A stretch of 64,000 bases of DNA from Anisakis pegreffii (taxonomy: Eukaryota > Nematoda > Chromadorea > Rhabditida > Anisakidae), in the NCBI GenBank assembly GCA_035041965.1, contig JAPYMA010000128.1, forward strand, positions 1 through 64,000, written 5' to 3'. Made by a program: the position numbers and the translations under genes. Below the pieces are notes generated by a model. That model was not told where the DNA came from. It searched no databases and saw only the letters and a program-made list of their open reading frames with translations. Below are positions 15,001 through 24,851 of this stretch, in pieces (positions within the stretch are counted from its first letter, which is position 1; each line of letters starts with the position of its first letter).

Positions 15001-15619
15001 CAAAGAAGTTTGATTATGCTAACAATAATAAGCTCATAGAAAGTGCACGCCACGGTCCTCAATCAGCGGATCTCGTCAACAAAAGAACTGAAATGTTGGA
15101 ATTGAATCGGATTCAGAGATTCAGCGATGAGCAATCTTAACCTAGGCAATGAACTCGCTTGAGCCGCAACTTTATAGAATTCCTTTGAATTCCATCGATC
15201 AGAAATAAATCATCTCATCGTCAATTCAGTTCAATATGAATTCAAATTGCAACTGAATTTCAATTTCAATTTCAGTGCAATTAGTTAAATTCATATCGAA
15301 TAACTCATAGTTTTTTCAGAATTTCCCTTTGTCAGATGATTGCTATCTCCAAGTCAGTTCAACAACGCCAACACCAACGACAACATTGTACGGACATTCG
15401 CTCCTCTACGGTCTACCTCCGTATTCGGCATTAATGCGATCGTTCCTAAGTTCATCGTTCCCGTTCGGTTCATGTCCGAATTGTAATTGCAATTTTAATC
15501 TGAACGGCCCGCGAGCAAATTCATCAACAAAACTTCATCAGCAATCAGGCTACTGGATTGGACGAGCGAAATATCGTGACCGCATGAACAACACAGAGTA
15601 TTGGGGTCATTTTCCGTGA
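12078..15619 (+). CDS. PB1-domain protein with Ser/Pro-rich C-terminus
   Basis: Probable adaptor or scaffold protein. Five exons: 12078-12182, 13271-13348, 13661-13801, 14604-14738 and 15320-15619. All introns are phase 0; the product is 252 residues. Residues about 5-91 look like a PB1 domain of the MAP3K2/3 kind: first strand NVKIKWNHFG with the conserved basic residue in VKIKW, second strand KIFIPER, a helix, LLAYFSYRGHQMIIRNDAQL, and a last strand TSIKLYTIHAHQ. A full acidic OPCA motif is not evident, so it may bind through the basic face (type II). The rest is Ser/Thr/Pro/Tyr-rich with a Cys/Asn cluster SCPNCNCNFN and no kinase domain. Family assignment is by eye from the strand pattern. 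It could be a truncated relative of MEKK-type proteins. Confidence 0.65.
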
Positions 15620-15709
15620 ACGTCGCGCGAACTTGGCGATTCTGACAAAGGATATGATGAATCAGCAGTACAAAACTGAATGAGTGGATGGATATAAGTT
15701 CGGATTGCG

Positions 15710-15715
15710 AATAAA
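15710..15715 (+). terminator. Poly(A) signal of the PB1 gene
   Basis: AATAAA lies 91 bases after the stop codon of the PB1-domain gene; a further AATAAA is near 15,740. Confidence 0.5.
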
Positions 15716-16572
15716 CTCAAAAATATGATCACTTAACAATAAACAATGAAGTGTTATTCGTGTGAACGATTCAACAATTTCATTTCATAATTAATGTCAC
15801 GAAAAGGATATCATTTTGACTACATTTCTAAATCTGCACACACAAGCAATTCATTCCATCATCAACACGCATTATTTCCGTAGTGCAACAATATCGTAGC
15901 TTTAAAAGGGTTCCGTCATGCTAATCCCAAAATGCGTAAATTATAGCGGCATTTACTCACAATCACTTCACAGAGGCTAGTAGGATTATCTGTGAGATGA
16001 AATAGGTTTGGAATCTGACAATGAGGAATTCACGAGATCATTGTTCAAGATCAATTGTGCAGATACAATCCCTGTGAGGGGTTATTCTGACAATGAGTAA
16101 AAATCCAAACAATCCTATGAAATCATTGTTTGATCCGTAATCCGTTTTTTTTTATCCGTTTTCAGAAATGTTCACTGATTTAACATTTTTGTGATGACTG
16201 TTTATTGTCATTCGTTTATTTATTACAAAGATTATTTGCACATACGAGATAATTGTTAATATCATTAAGATTTTAACAATGACACTGTTCACAATAATAA
16301 AAATCGTATGCAAATCAATGCCTAATACATATTTATCAATATTATAATGTATAACGCCAAATATATACCTCAGCTCAATCCCTACTAAATCCCTTACAAA
16401 AATCTCCAAATTCCACACCTTCTCTCCCAACGGCATCCAAGCTTCACACTCTTCGTATCTCAGTTCAGTTGCGACTCTCGAATTCTCTTCCTCTTCCCTT
16501 TTCCGAGGAGATAAAATGATGCCACATTCCTAAGATCGACCGACGTATTCTCCTGAGATCGTTCGGTGTTGA
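15716..16572. other. Spacer between convergent genes
   Basis: The 3' ends of the PB1 gene (+) and the GNAT gene (-) face each other here. No exon seen. TTTATT at 16,201 and 16,217 could be the poly(A) signal of the minus-strand gene. Confidence 0.5.
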
Positions 16573-19489
16573 TTATATTTTCAGCAGCATCAGCTTTCCA
16601 CTCCTTCCTCCATCGTGAAGATTGTCGAAAACCGGTCGATAGTTCTCTCGGAAACACCAGTACGGCAACTCTTTGGCACATTTGAAACCGTACTACAAAT
16701 ATAAAATAGTCAATCTGAAGCATATTTTCATGATTCTAAACATTCTAAACATTCGCACAAAATCTAAAATTGTTTTCGTATAACAGCTAAGCAATTTGAA
16801 AGTCGTATGATGACTAAAGTATCGGAAAAATACATTCCTGCAGTCTGATGAATATTGATACAATGAATTCTTCTAAAGTAGGGGTTCTCACACCCATTTT
16901 GGGTAATTTGGAGGTGTCAAAGGATAATGGAGAGGGTCGGGAAATTAGTATTTAGTGTGATGGTGTTTTTCAACTCGTAAATGCGGTTAGCTGATGGCCA
17001 CACTCTCCATCCTCAAATTTTCTCAGTATCGTACAAGGTTTTCATTGGTTTTAACAGGGTTTTCATTCTTTTCCGTGCTGTTCCAATCGCTCTCATAGCT
17101 TTTATCACCAAAAGTGTTCTCTTCTGATAATTTCTCATTCATTTCACTCAACAATTAAAGTCAAATTCTCATTCTATCAAATACACTCTATAATCAATCA
17201 TTTGACAGTCGAACGTTGTTGATCAATAATATTCAATTGTTGTATTGTTGACTTCGGTTGTCAACACTCGTCAACGTATCCAATAAATACTATATACTAC
17301 AGAATGAGAAATTGATTCGAACAGTGAAGTGAAATGAGACGAAGTGAATGATAAAAACTCATCAAGAGAACGGTATTCGCATGTGATAGCTATGAGAGTG
17401 ACTACAACACGTCTGAAAAGAATGAGAATCCATCTGAATCAGTTTGAAGTGAGCGTGTCATAGACAACAGCTTTTCATGCAATCATAATTGATTGCAGTG
17501 ATCAGTAGATCATCAAAAAGTAATGCAGCATCCGAGCTTGAGAACCACTTGGTTCTAAAGGCTTAGTGTTATAAACAACTGATGGGCAACCAATGATAAT
17601 GTGAATATTGAAAGAATTCAGCATAACGTATTGAATAATGCCTAGAATCTGTATAATCTAACAGACATAATGAAAGGTTTCCTCAAAAAATATGTGACAT
17701 AAAATGTAGGAACACAAAAAAAAATGTGCAAACTTTAAAGAAAAGTTCCTGCGATGCCTTTGCAGTGGCCACAGACGCGATACAGTTGCATTTTGCATCG
17801 AGCGCCTCTTCAATGGACCTTTGCAATAGGCAACTTCCAATACCATGTCTTCAATCATACTTGTCAAATCTTCATTTAGTTAAAAAATGTATTTGGTGAG
17901 TAAGATTGATAATAGTGATATGATAGTAATATTATTATCACTACTAATATCACCTCATGATAACAGAGTGATAAAAGTAATTATAACAGCAGTCAGTGAT
18001 TAATTGATAATACTGATGAAGAACCTTGCATAATTCGGTGATACACAAATAACGTCGATTTTGAAGATTCGCCTCGCGTACGGTGCAAACAATTTGATAT
18101 CCTTATCGAGTTCACTCACGTAAGTGGCGATACGATTTGCGTTCAAACTTTTATACGAACCATTCTCGATCTCTGAAATTTCAGTTTTTGTTTGTCATTT
18201 CACACGATGGTGTTGAGATTTCCCAATGGGTGAGACTAACTCATTTGTACCCAGCAAAATTTCAGATATAACACCAAAACATTATTTCAGATTGCTCGAG
18301 TTGCGGTTTTCAGCTTGCTTAGGGTCAGCTTTTCTGATTCGGAAACTCTTTCATTAGGGAACGTCTACTGCTTATGAAGCCTTCTCTCATTATTCCAAAC
18401 ACACACGATTCGATTGATTTAAGCCTTCAAAATTCTGGTTTCAAACTCCGAAACTCTTTAAAACAACATCCACTGTGTTTGTTGGCATTGTGCGCTATTG
18501 TTTGAATATCACTATTTTGGAGCGAACACCAGATTTTCATGTAAATTTACAGCAATCGTCTGATGAAATTTCAATGAAAACTGGAAGAATGCAATGAGAT
18601 AATCGAAAACTAAGAGCAAGTAAATTTGAATTCATGACAAATCCATGAATATGAATGCATAACCTTGTTTGTAGTCTTTCATCGGATCAAAATCAGGCAC
18701 ACACACCGCACAAGAAGTGCCCGTTTCATAGACACTATTCAAACAAATGCCAACAAGTTGTCCATGCTGATCATGCGCAATGAATGAATGCCCTGAGATG
18801 ATACCGTTATCTTTCAAATCCGTAAAAAAATCATTTAAGTCCTCTTGTGTGGCTGCTGAAAGAATTGTTTGCGATTAGCTTGACGATCGTTTGATTCAGT
18901 TATATTTAGGAATGTTCACGTTAATTGATAACTTTGCCGTGAATCTGATTGAAAGATTTGATTTTCGTCTTATTCAGTAATGACTTGTAAAACATCACCA
19001 AATAATAAGCTGGAGGAATTGGATTTTATGTTATCCCACAAGAAATTTTTGACGTATTCTCTATCGAGAATCATTGCAAATCACTTGAAATGGTCACATA
19101 TATCGAATTTGACTCATCTCATTTGATTTTCTGGTTTGTGATCTCTATCAGACGTACGCTTAGAACTCAAACCCGAACTAGAGTTCGACCGTGATGCTTA
19201 AACATAACTAGAGTCAGCAATATCTATCTGATCCGATATTCAAATGCGCATGAAGAGTTACTACTACATGACTTAAATGAACAGCATCACCGATGGTTTT
19301 CAAACGTTGAAGGATATGATGAGTGTTTGATGCTGGAAATGTTCAATTCTTTCACGATCACTCACTTAAACTACTCGTAATCGGTTCTGTCACTCGAAAA
19401 TGGTCCATCATAAACGCAAACACCTCATCACCGTTGGTTTCACCAGCGATTTCGTAACGAATGCTCATTCCATTCAACGTTCTCAACAT
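16573..19489 (-). CDS. GNAT-family N-acetyltransferase, arylalkylamine N-acetyltransferase-like
   Basis: Transfers acetyl from acetyl-CoA, probably to a small amine. Exons on the minus strand: 19366-19489, 18664-18855, 18025-18172, 17734-17848 and 16573-16692. All phases agree; the product is 232 residues, a usual size. The N-terminus has MDHFRVTEPITSSL, the pattern of insect and nematode AANAT-like enzymes (hydrophobic, then EP..SL). Strand 4 and motif A are DVICVSPNYARHGIGSCLLQ, where the R/Q-x-x-G-x-G/A acetyl-CoA loop reads RHGIGS. Next come the helix SIEEALDAKCN, ATAKASQELFFKYGFK, which is typical of the family, and the end GGRSGKLMLLKI. Exon 4 uses an unusual acceptor ending TTGAAG. A second in-frame ATG at 19,468 is an alternative start. 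The substrate cannot be read from the sequence. Intron 4 carries the hAT-like MITE. Confidence 0.88.
16871..17560. mobile_element. hAT-like MITE with exact 8-bp target duplication
   Basis: The element spans 16,879-17,552 (674 bp) and is flanked by identical 8-mers TTCTAAAG at 16,871-16,878 and 17,553-17,560. Its ends are inverted: left TAGGGGTTCTCACACC, right (reverse complement) AAGTGGTTCTCAAGCTC, close to the GGTTCTCA-type termini of hAT elements. It contains no transposase frame, so it is non-autonomous. It sits inside intron 4 of the GNAT gene. Confidence 0.85.
17040..17460. repeat. Long imperfect inverted repeat inside the MITE
   Basis: The left arm carries CATTCTTTTC, CTCTCATAGCT, GTTCTCTT and TTTCTCATTC in order. 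The right arm carries the same blocks in inverted order (GAATGAGAAA, AAGAGAAC, AGCTATGAGAG, GAAAAGAATG). The arms are roughly 150-200 nt around a loop near 17,210-17,290, so a transcript across intron 4 could fold into a long hairpin. Confidence 0.75.
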
Positions 19490-19935
19490 TCTTCTACAAT
19501 ATCTTATGCTTGCATTCATTCACTTGAGCATCGACATCAATTCGTATCTATAACAGCAATAACTCTGTTTCAATTCATTCATCTATGAAATTATTCATTC
19601 ATAGCACACGAAGTACTGAAAGCACACTATATCAAGCTAAAACGTTGCGGATTTATGAATCGAGCCTGACAAATCCATGCACTGAATGTAATCCATGCAA
19701 ATATTGAAGATTGTTCACAGGCAGAAAAATTGACCCAGCAGCTGATCATATGAATGCCTCAAAACGAATTCAGACATCAATAGATCAGTTCAAATGTAAG
19801 CAGTAGTGCATTAAAGACGAGTGTATGAACATTCTTACAAATCAATTGCTTTCATCCCTGAAATCATTGATATCATCGGAATCATCGAACTTCATTGAGT
19901 TCTCAAACTGCTACATGAAAAATAAATAACTCAAG

Positions 19936-20425
19936 AATCTCATAAACACATTTTTGTATTCGTATACGAAAAGTCTACTGAACAACGTTGCGGATAAGAT
20001 GAAAAATTCAACATTTAAGAAAACGAACGAATCACTTGCTATGGGCAAGATTAAGTGCAAAGAAATAATTATTTATGACGGCTTACAGATGCATAAGCAT
20101 TCACTGGATGGATTTCTGGATATTGTTCAATATATATATACATGTCTATTCAATATACATATTGTATATAAGCCGTTGGATATAAGCGTGAGTATGTGTC
20201 ATAATGAATTGCTGCTGAATTCATTTTGACTACCAAGCAATGCTACTATTAACTAACGCCTTCGTATAGGCTGACGACGACGTCCAAACAGGCAATTTGA
20301 TGAATTACTTCCGAACGTTGTGCACAATCAAATACTCAAATTATTACCCCAAAAGACCAAATCGGAACAGAGAATTTCGCTTCAATTTTTCCGATTCAAT
20401 TGTCGAACAAATAATTTTTCGATGA
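19936..20425 (+). CDS. Possible two-exon coding fragment, unrecognised
   Basis: Frame 19936-20187 (84 codons, no stop) ends at a strong donor ATAAGC|GTGAGT. After an 83-nt intron ending TTCGTATAG, frame 20270-20425 continues in the same phase for 51 codons to a stop. The sequence is Lys/Asn/Arg-rich (YYPKRPNRNREFRFNF). No initiating ATG exon was found, and the acceptor before the first exon would be of the AAG type. The second exon overlaps the antisense ORF 20344-20613, so at most one of the two is likely real. Confidence 0.25.
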
Positions 20426-20613
20426 TAATTATCAATCATTTCATGTTCACCACAACAGTCCATTTGAGAATAATGCACATTAATGTTTAGTGTTCCAGCA
20501 AAATGTTTAGCTACCTCATTAGTAGCTTTATTCGAAGTGCTGATGAAAGTTTCAGTGGATGCACAAGAAAAGTGCTGATGCAGGAATGCGAATGCAAATA
20601 TGGCCTGAAGCAT
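20344..20613 (-). CDS. Possible small secreted protein with RFG-like C-terminus
   Basis: A single 89-90 aa frame from ATG 20,613. The N-terminus MLQAIFAFAFLHQHFSCA resembles a signal peptide. The body has a CC pair and one further Cys, and the end reads EKLKRNSLFRFGLLG. KR is a prohormone cleavage site, and LFRFG recalls amidated RF peptides, but no basic pair follows the G, so amidation is not predicted. Antisense to the second exon of the plus-strand candidate above. Confidence 0.25.
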   Translation of the reverse strand: MLQAIFAFAFLHQHFSCASTETFISTSNKATNEVAKHFAGTLNINVHYSQMDCCGEHEMIDNYHRKIICSTIESEKLKRNSLFRFGLLG

Positions 20614-20811
20614 TAGGCTTGTGAGCAATTTCGTGGAATATTGCAATTACAATTGAGAGTTGTTGATTATGCCTAAGCACACACACACACACACACAAAG
20701 CACTGAATTGAGAGCGTGGTTATTGGCGACGAAAACTTTATCTTCGATTGGGGAACACAACACTAATTGACTATATTTCTAAGAATTTCAATTTCTGCTA
20801 CCACTTATTTG

Positions 20812-21575
20812 AGGCGAATGAATGACTTCACTAATGAGATCACCAATAATTAGTGAATAAAATTGATGTTTTGACTGATTCTGCAGATCGTACCATTTTT
20901 TCTGTCACATCACATAAATGATAACCCATTATGAGGCTGGAAAACTTGAAGTAGAAGAAATTCTACAAGTTTGTTTCAAATCCAACCATTTGTGGACCTA
21001 ACAGTGAGGCGCTCGTTGAATACAAAGCAGTGGATTGAAATTGATCTTAATCATTTCCTAGCTTGAAGTCGGCTTCTGGATTGGTGCTGCAAAAACTAGA
21101 CTGATTATATATCGCATTTCATTGGGCTTCAGTTCATTTGAACAAGTCGTCTGTCATGTCTCATTCGTTGTATAATTAATTTATATCTGACGCATTCCAT
21201 TGAATACAATTAAGGATTGTGCTCTCATGACAAACACATATAAAATTAATTATCCACTAGCTGTGATGCGAACATACTTTACGATGGCTACAATTAAAAT
21301 CGCAGTAAAAACGAATAAATGAATCATCCATCCCTCGTTCAGCTAATCAACTCATCTCTATCGGCTATGCATTCGCTTAATCAGCAATAGTAATAATAAC
21401 TCATTATAAGCAATAAATAACTGAAATATTGTCACTAACTCACAGCTGCCAACACCTGAAAAGTTCAGAATGACCACCTTTCATTTGAGGCGAATGAATG
21501 AGTAATACTTCATTAATAAGGTCACCAATAATTGGTGAATAGAACTGATGTTTTGACTGATTCCGCAGATCATTT
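20812..21575. repeat. Diverged direct repeat, two copies about 670 bp apart
   Basis: Copies at 20,812-20,895 and 21,487-21,575 share GAGGCGAATGAATGA, CACCAATAATT, GTGAATA and TGATGTTTTGACTGATTC. The second copy has a short internal duplication of the GACTGATTCYRCAGATCAT end. Confidence 0.75.
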
Positions 21576-22376
21576 GACTGATTCTACAGATCATAAAGCT
21601 CAAGATTTTCACTAGTCGTAGCCTAACCTTATCGTTAGTCTTGAGCTTTTCATCGGTGGATTTTGTTCCTATTCGGCGGCTTTTGATACCTTGAGGATAT
21701 CCATATGAATGTCTCCTTCCTCTTATTACCAAGTACAATCATGATTATTATTTAATCGTTAACTTAAAGATGTGTCAACTTAAAAATATGTCAATCTGCT
21801 GAATGCCAACAATCATGTATACAACAATTGTTTAATAAGCTGTATGGCTATCGTCTAATTGTATCAATAATCGTATTCTGATGACAATATTGGTGATAAT
21901 GATAGCGATAACAGTAATTATAACAGTGATTATTGTTATCGCCCTCATTCCCATCATCATCAGAAATCACATCATTACTGTTTAGTATAACTCAGATGAC
22001 TAGCACTGAGATTTTAAGTGAGCAATGTGGGTGTATAAATAGCTCGGATGAGATCAATAAATGCGATAGATATCTCTGTCACCATATCCTCCTCTCTCAT
22101 CCCCTCAACATCAGAGCGTCTCAAGATTTTTGCTGCAGTTATTATGCCATTAGGTAATCATCTCATCAAATCATTCATTTAGGTGGTTCATGCAGGTAGG
22201 TTCTGTGTACGCGTTTACGCATATGATCGATCATCAATCAACGCAGCGTTGCTATAAATCAAATGAACTGCCGCTTATCGATTGATTACCTCCGTTACTA
22301 GAATAGAAATTTCGACGATTTCTTTTTCGAATTTGGGCCTTTGCTTTTGTTTCGTCTTATTTTAAAGATTGTCTTG

Positions 22377-22905
22377 TGCTGCTTCAATAGCTGAATAGCT
22401 ATTTATGAGGCACAGGAAAAAAGTTGACTTAAATTCCGCTTACTCCTTGAAAAGCTTGGAAGATTAACGAGAGATCACTCGCTCAAGATATCATCTAAAC
22501 CAAATCATTTTTAAAACGTTCACCGAGTTTCTTCCTTATCATTGCCATCAACTGTCGCTTTGTTATCATCAAAAACGAATATTTTTTCAACATTTCCATC
22601 AGTTCTTTCGTATATGTCTTCGTTTTCCACAGAAACAGCAATAACAATTAACGAACGGTATTCAGCTGAAAGCCATTTCAAGCTTACAGAATTATCCAAC
22701 TCTCTTGGATACCATTGAATTATGAAGTCATTTTTGTTCAGGGCTCTGAGAAACGCTTTCAAAGAATTTTTTCTTATCAGTTCAATGGCTGAATATATTC
22801 GTGGTGCTCAGGAAAAAGAGTGGACTTAAATTCCAGCTACTCCACGGGAAGCTTGAAAGGATTCGAGAAGGATAACTCGCCTAAGATCTATCAGAAATCT
22901 TGCTC
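22377..22905. repeat. Duplicated intron-end modules flanking an open frame
   Basis: About 130 bases at 22,377-22,510 and 22,770-22,905 are alike (GGACTTAAATTC/TGACTTAAATTC, GCTTGRAAG, ACTCGC, GCTGAATA). On the minus strand each copy ends in a TATTCAG acceptor followed by an open frame, so this looks like a duplicated 3' intron end plus exon start. Confidence 0.7.
22520..22785 (-). CDS. Possible orphan exon
   Basis: After the acceptor TATTCAG ending at 22,786 on the minus strand, a frame of about 88 codons runs to a stop at 22,520 (AIELIRKNSLKAFLRALNK at the start, acidic FDDNKATVDGNDKEETR at the end). No in-frame ATG exists and no upstream partner exon was found; a gene placed here would overlap the NDUFA4-like gene on the other strand. 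It may be a fragment or pseudogene lying between the duplicated modules. Confidence 0.25.
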
Positions 22906-22990
22906 GTGAAAACTTTTGTATGCAATGAAGAACGTTCGATTGTGTTTTGATATGGGACTAACAGTCAGATTTTATCACAAATTAATATTT

Positions 22991-22996
22991 TTTCAG
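22991..22996 (+). promoter_or_regulatory. Probable trans-splice acceptor of the NDUFA4-like gene
   Basis: ATTTTTTTCAG ends at 22,996, nine bases before the ATG at 23,006, with no coding exon upstream. This is a typical spliced-leader acceptor position. Confidence 0.55.
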
Positions 22997-23005
22997 TTGA
23001 AAAAC

Positions 23006-24851
23006 ATGTCATCGTTATCACGGTTGATGATGGCAAAAAATTTACGTTGTGTGGTTCGACAACGCTTCATTTGGATACCGCTTTCGGATCTATCAACATC
23101 TGCCATTGCTAACGGTGCCTCAAGACCGGCGCCAGCATTACGTCAGCTGAAGGTGCCCGAGCACGAGAAAGGTCATTTCAAGTACGAACGCGATTGGTCT
23201 CGTGATGGTCAATACATAGGTCAAAAACCGGGTGATACGCCAAGTCGGTGAGTTAATGTGTGCAGAACAATGATCGAAAATCCTCATAAATCCTCTGGTA
23301 ACAATGCTCAAAAATTTGTCTGTTAGCAATAGTCTCATTAAAAATCCCGATTCAGCAATAGTAACTGAATGCAAATTACATGAAACAAGTAAAGCTCGAT
23401 GAGTTTCTTAATGTTAGACGAATAATCTCAATGAAGGAATCATTATGACAATCAAAAACGATTGGTTGGACTTTATTTTGTTAACTATTGACATAAAACT
23501 ATTACCTTCTCGACATATGTAGAAGAATATTGCGAGAATTGATCAATCTGAAGAGCAACTCATCCAAATTCACCAAGGAACTCATTCACGATTGAAATTA
23601 AACTTCTCCAAAGTTTTCATTTATCATAAATGATATAAGCAACTACTTTATGTGAAGGATATACAGTCAATTTTTATACAAGTTTATATAAATGATATAA
23701 TCAGCTCAAATAAACTGCTTTTTTGATGAAATGATTGCAATGATTCGAAGACATCGAAGTTATTTTGTGACGCGAATGACGTGAATGCTAAATTTCAGTG
23801 TGTTACTTCGTAGACTTGGTCATGCCTACGAGATATATCCGATCCTATTTCTGATCGGTGTATGGGCTGTGCTCTTCTGTGGTATCGTCTATATCAGCTT
23901 CGACAAGATCGAAGTTTGGGTTGATAGAAGTATAGTTTCCAATGTTTTTTTTCACTCAAATTGCACTGTTTCGCATTGTTGATTGATTTGAAGATAAGTT
24001 TATTTCGAAGTTTTCGCAATGAAACTGAAATCATTGAGTAGCATTTGACATATTTGTACATATTTCGTCTCATGGTTTCAATGAGAACCTCTCGTATTGA
24101 TACACTGATCGAATTCAGAATGATCAGATAGCAGTTATCAGATGACATACAAACATACCCTTTTACATATGACCCGTGGAATCCAGTTGATAATCGCTAT
24201 TTCATTTATTCACCGCTTATGCGTCTCAATTTCCCATCGTCATTAGAAGCCATCAATTAATACCATTTGAAATAATCTAAAGTATTAGAAGGATTCTATG
24301 GATACGTCTAAATTGCTGGTCAAAAATGGGAACAAGAAACTGAACTGATAAAGAGTTATTGAAATTATAGAGCTGCCTGGGAACCTTCTGCCACACCAAA
24401 AATAAAAGTGATGAATTATGATTATTGTGATTAATTTTACAGCATCTTCAAAATCGCCATGGGCTTGGGAAAGAATACGCAATAACTACTGGAAACAACA
24501 CACTCTTACGTATGTGTATTTATCTGCTTCATTGATATATTTTAAAAGATTGCAATGATGGGATCGAAATTCCCATCAAAATTTCTGCACATTCTCTTAA
24601 TTATTTAATAAAATGTCACTCAATGTTGAATTTGATTTTTTATACGAATAATTTGTAGATGTTTAATGCATTTTTAAAAGAATTGCCCACAAACTTCTAT
24701 CGTCGTATTCTCTCAGAGAAAACATTTTGAATAACGAGCATAATTTAGATTCGACAAAGAAGGAGTAAGTCATAAGCGTTGCCTAATGATGGAACAACTT
24801 CAAGACGAAATGTTGAAGGCAGCAAAAGAACGAGCTGAGAATAGTGAATAA
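23006..24851 (+). CDS. NDUFA4/NMES1-like single-pass mitochondrial membrane protein
   Basis: Probably a small inner-membrane subunit associated with cytochrome c oxidase. Exons 23006-23247, 23799-23929, 24443-24509 and 24749-24851 are phase-consistent and give 180 residues. The first exon is Arg-rich with few acids (MAKNLRCVVRQR), like a mitochondrial presequence, followed by a polar stretch. Exon 2 has the membrane segment IYPILFLIGVWAVLFCGIVY and then VWVDR; exon 3 supplies SPWAWERI. The order P-hydrophobic helix, V-x-W-D-R and P-W matches NDUFA4 (WDR..PEPW) and NMES1. The protein is about twice the usual 80-90 residues because of the N-terminal extension and a charged C-terminal tail (EQLQDEMLKAAKERAE). 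The match is by pattern only; an unrelated membrane protein is possible. Confidence 0.6.

Larger units (their letters stand above)
19490..22300. other. Gene-poor region upstream of the GNAT gene
   Basis: Contains a CA microsatellite at 20,678-20,695, a diverged direct repeat (20,812-20,895 and 21,487-21,575), and two weak overlapping coding possibilities on opposite strands at 19.9-20.6 kb, listed separately. No confident gene. Confidence 0.5.
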
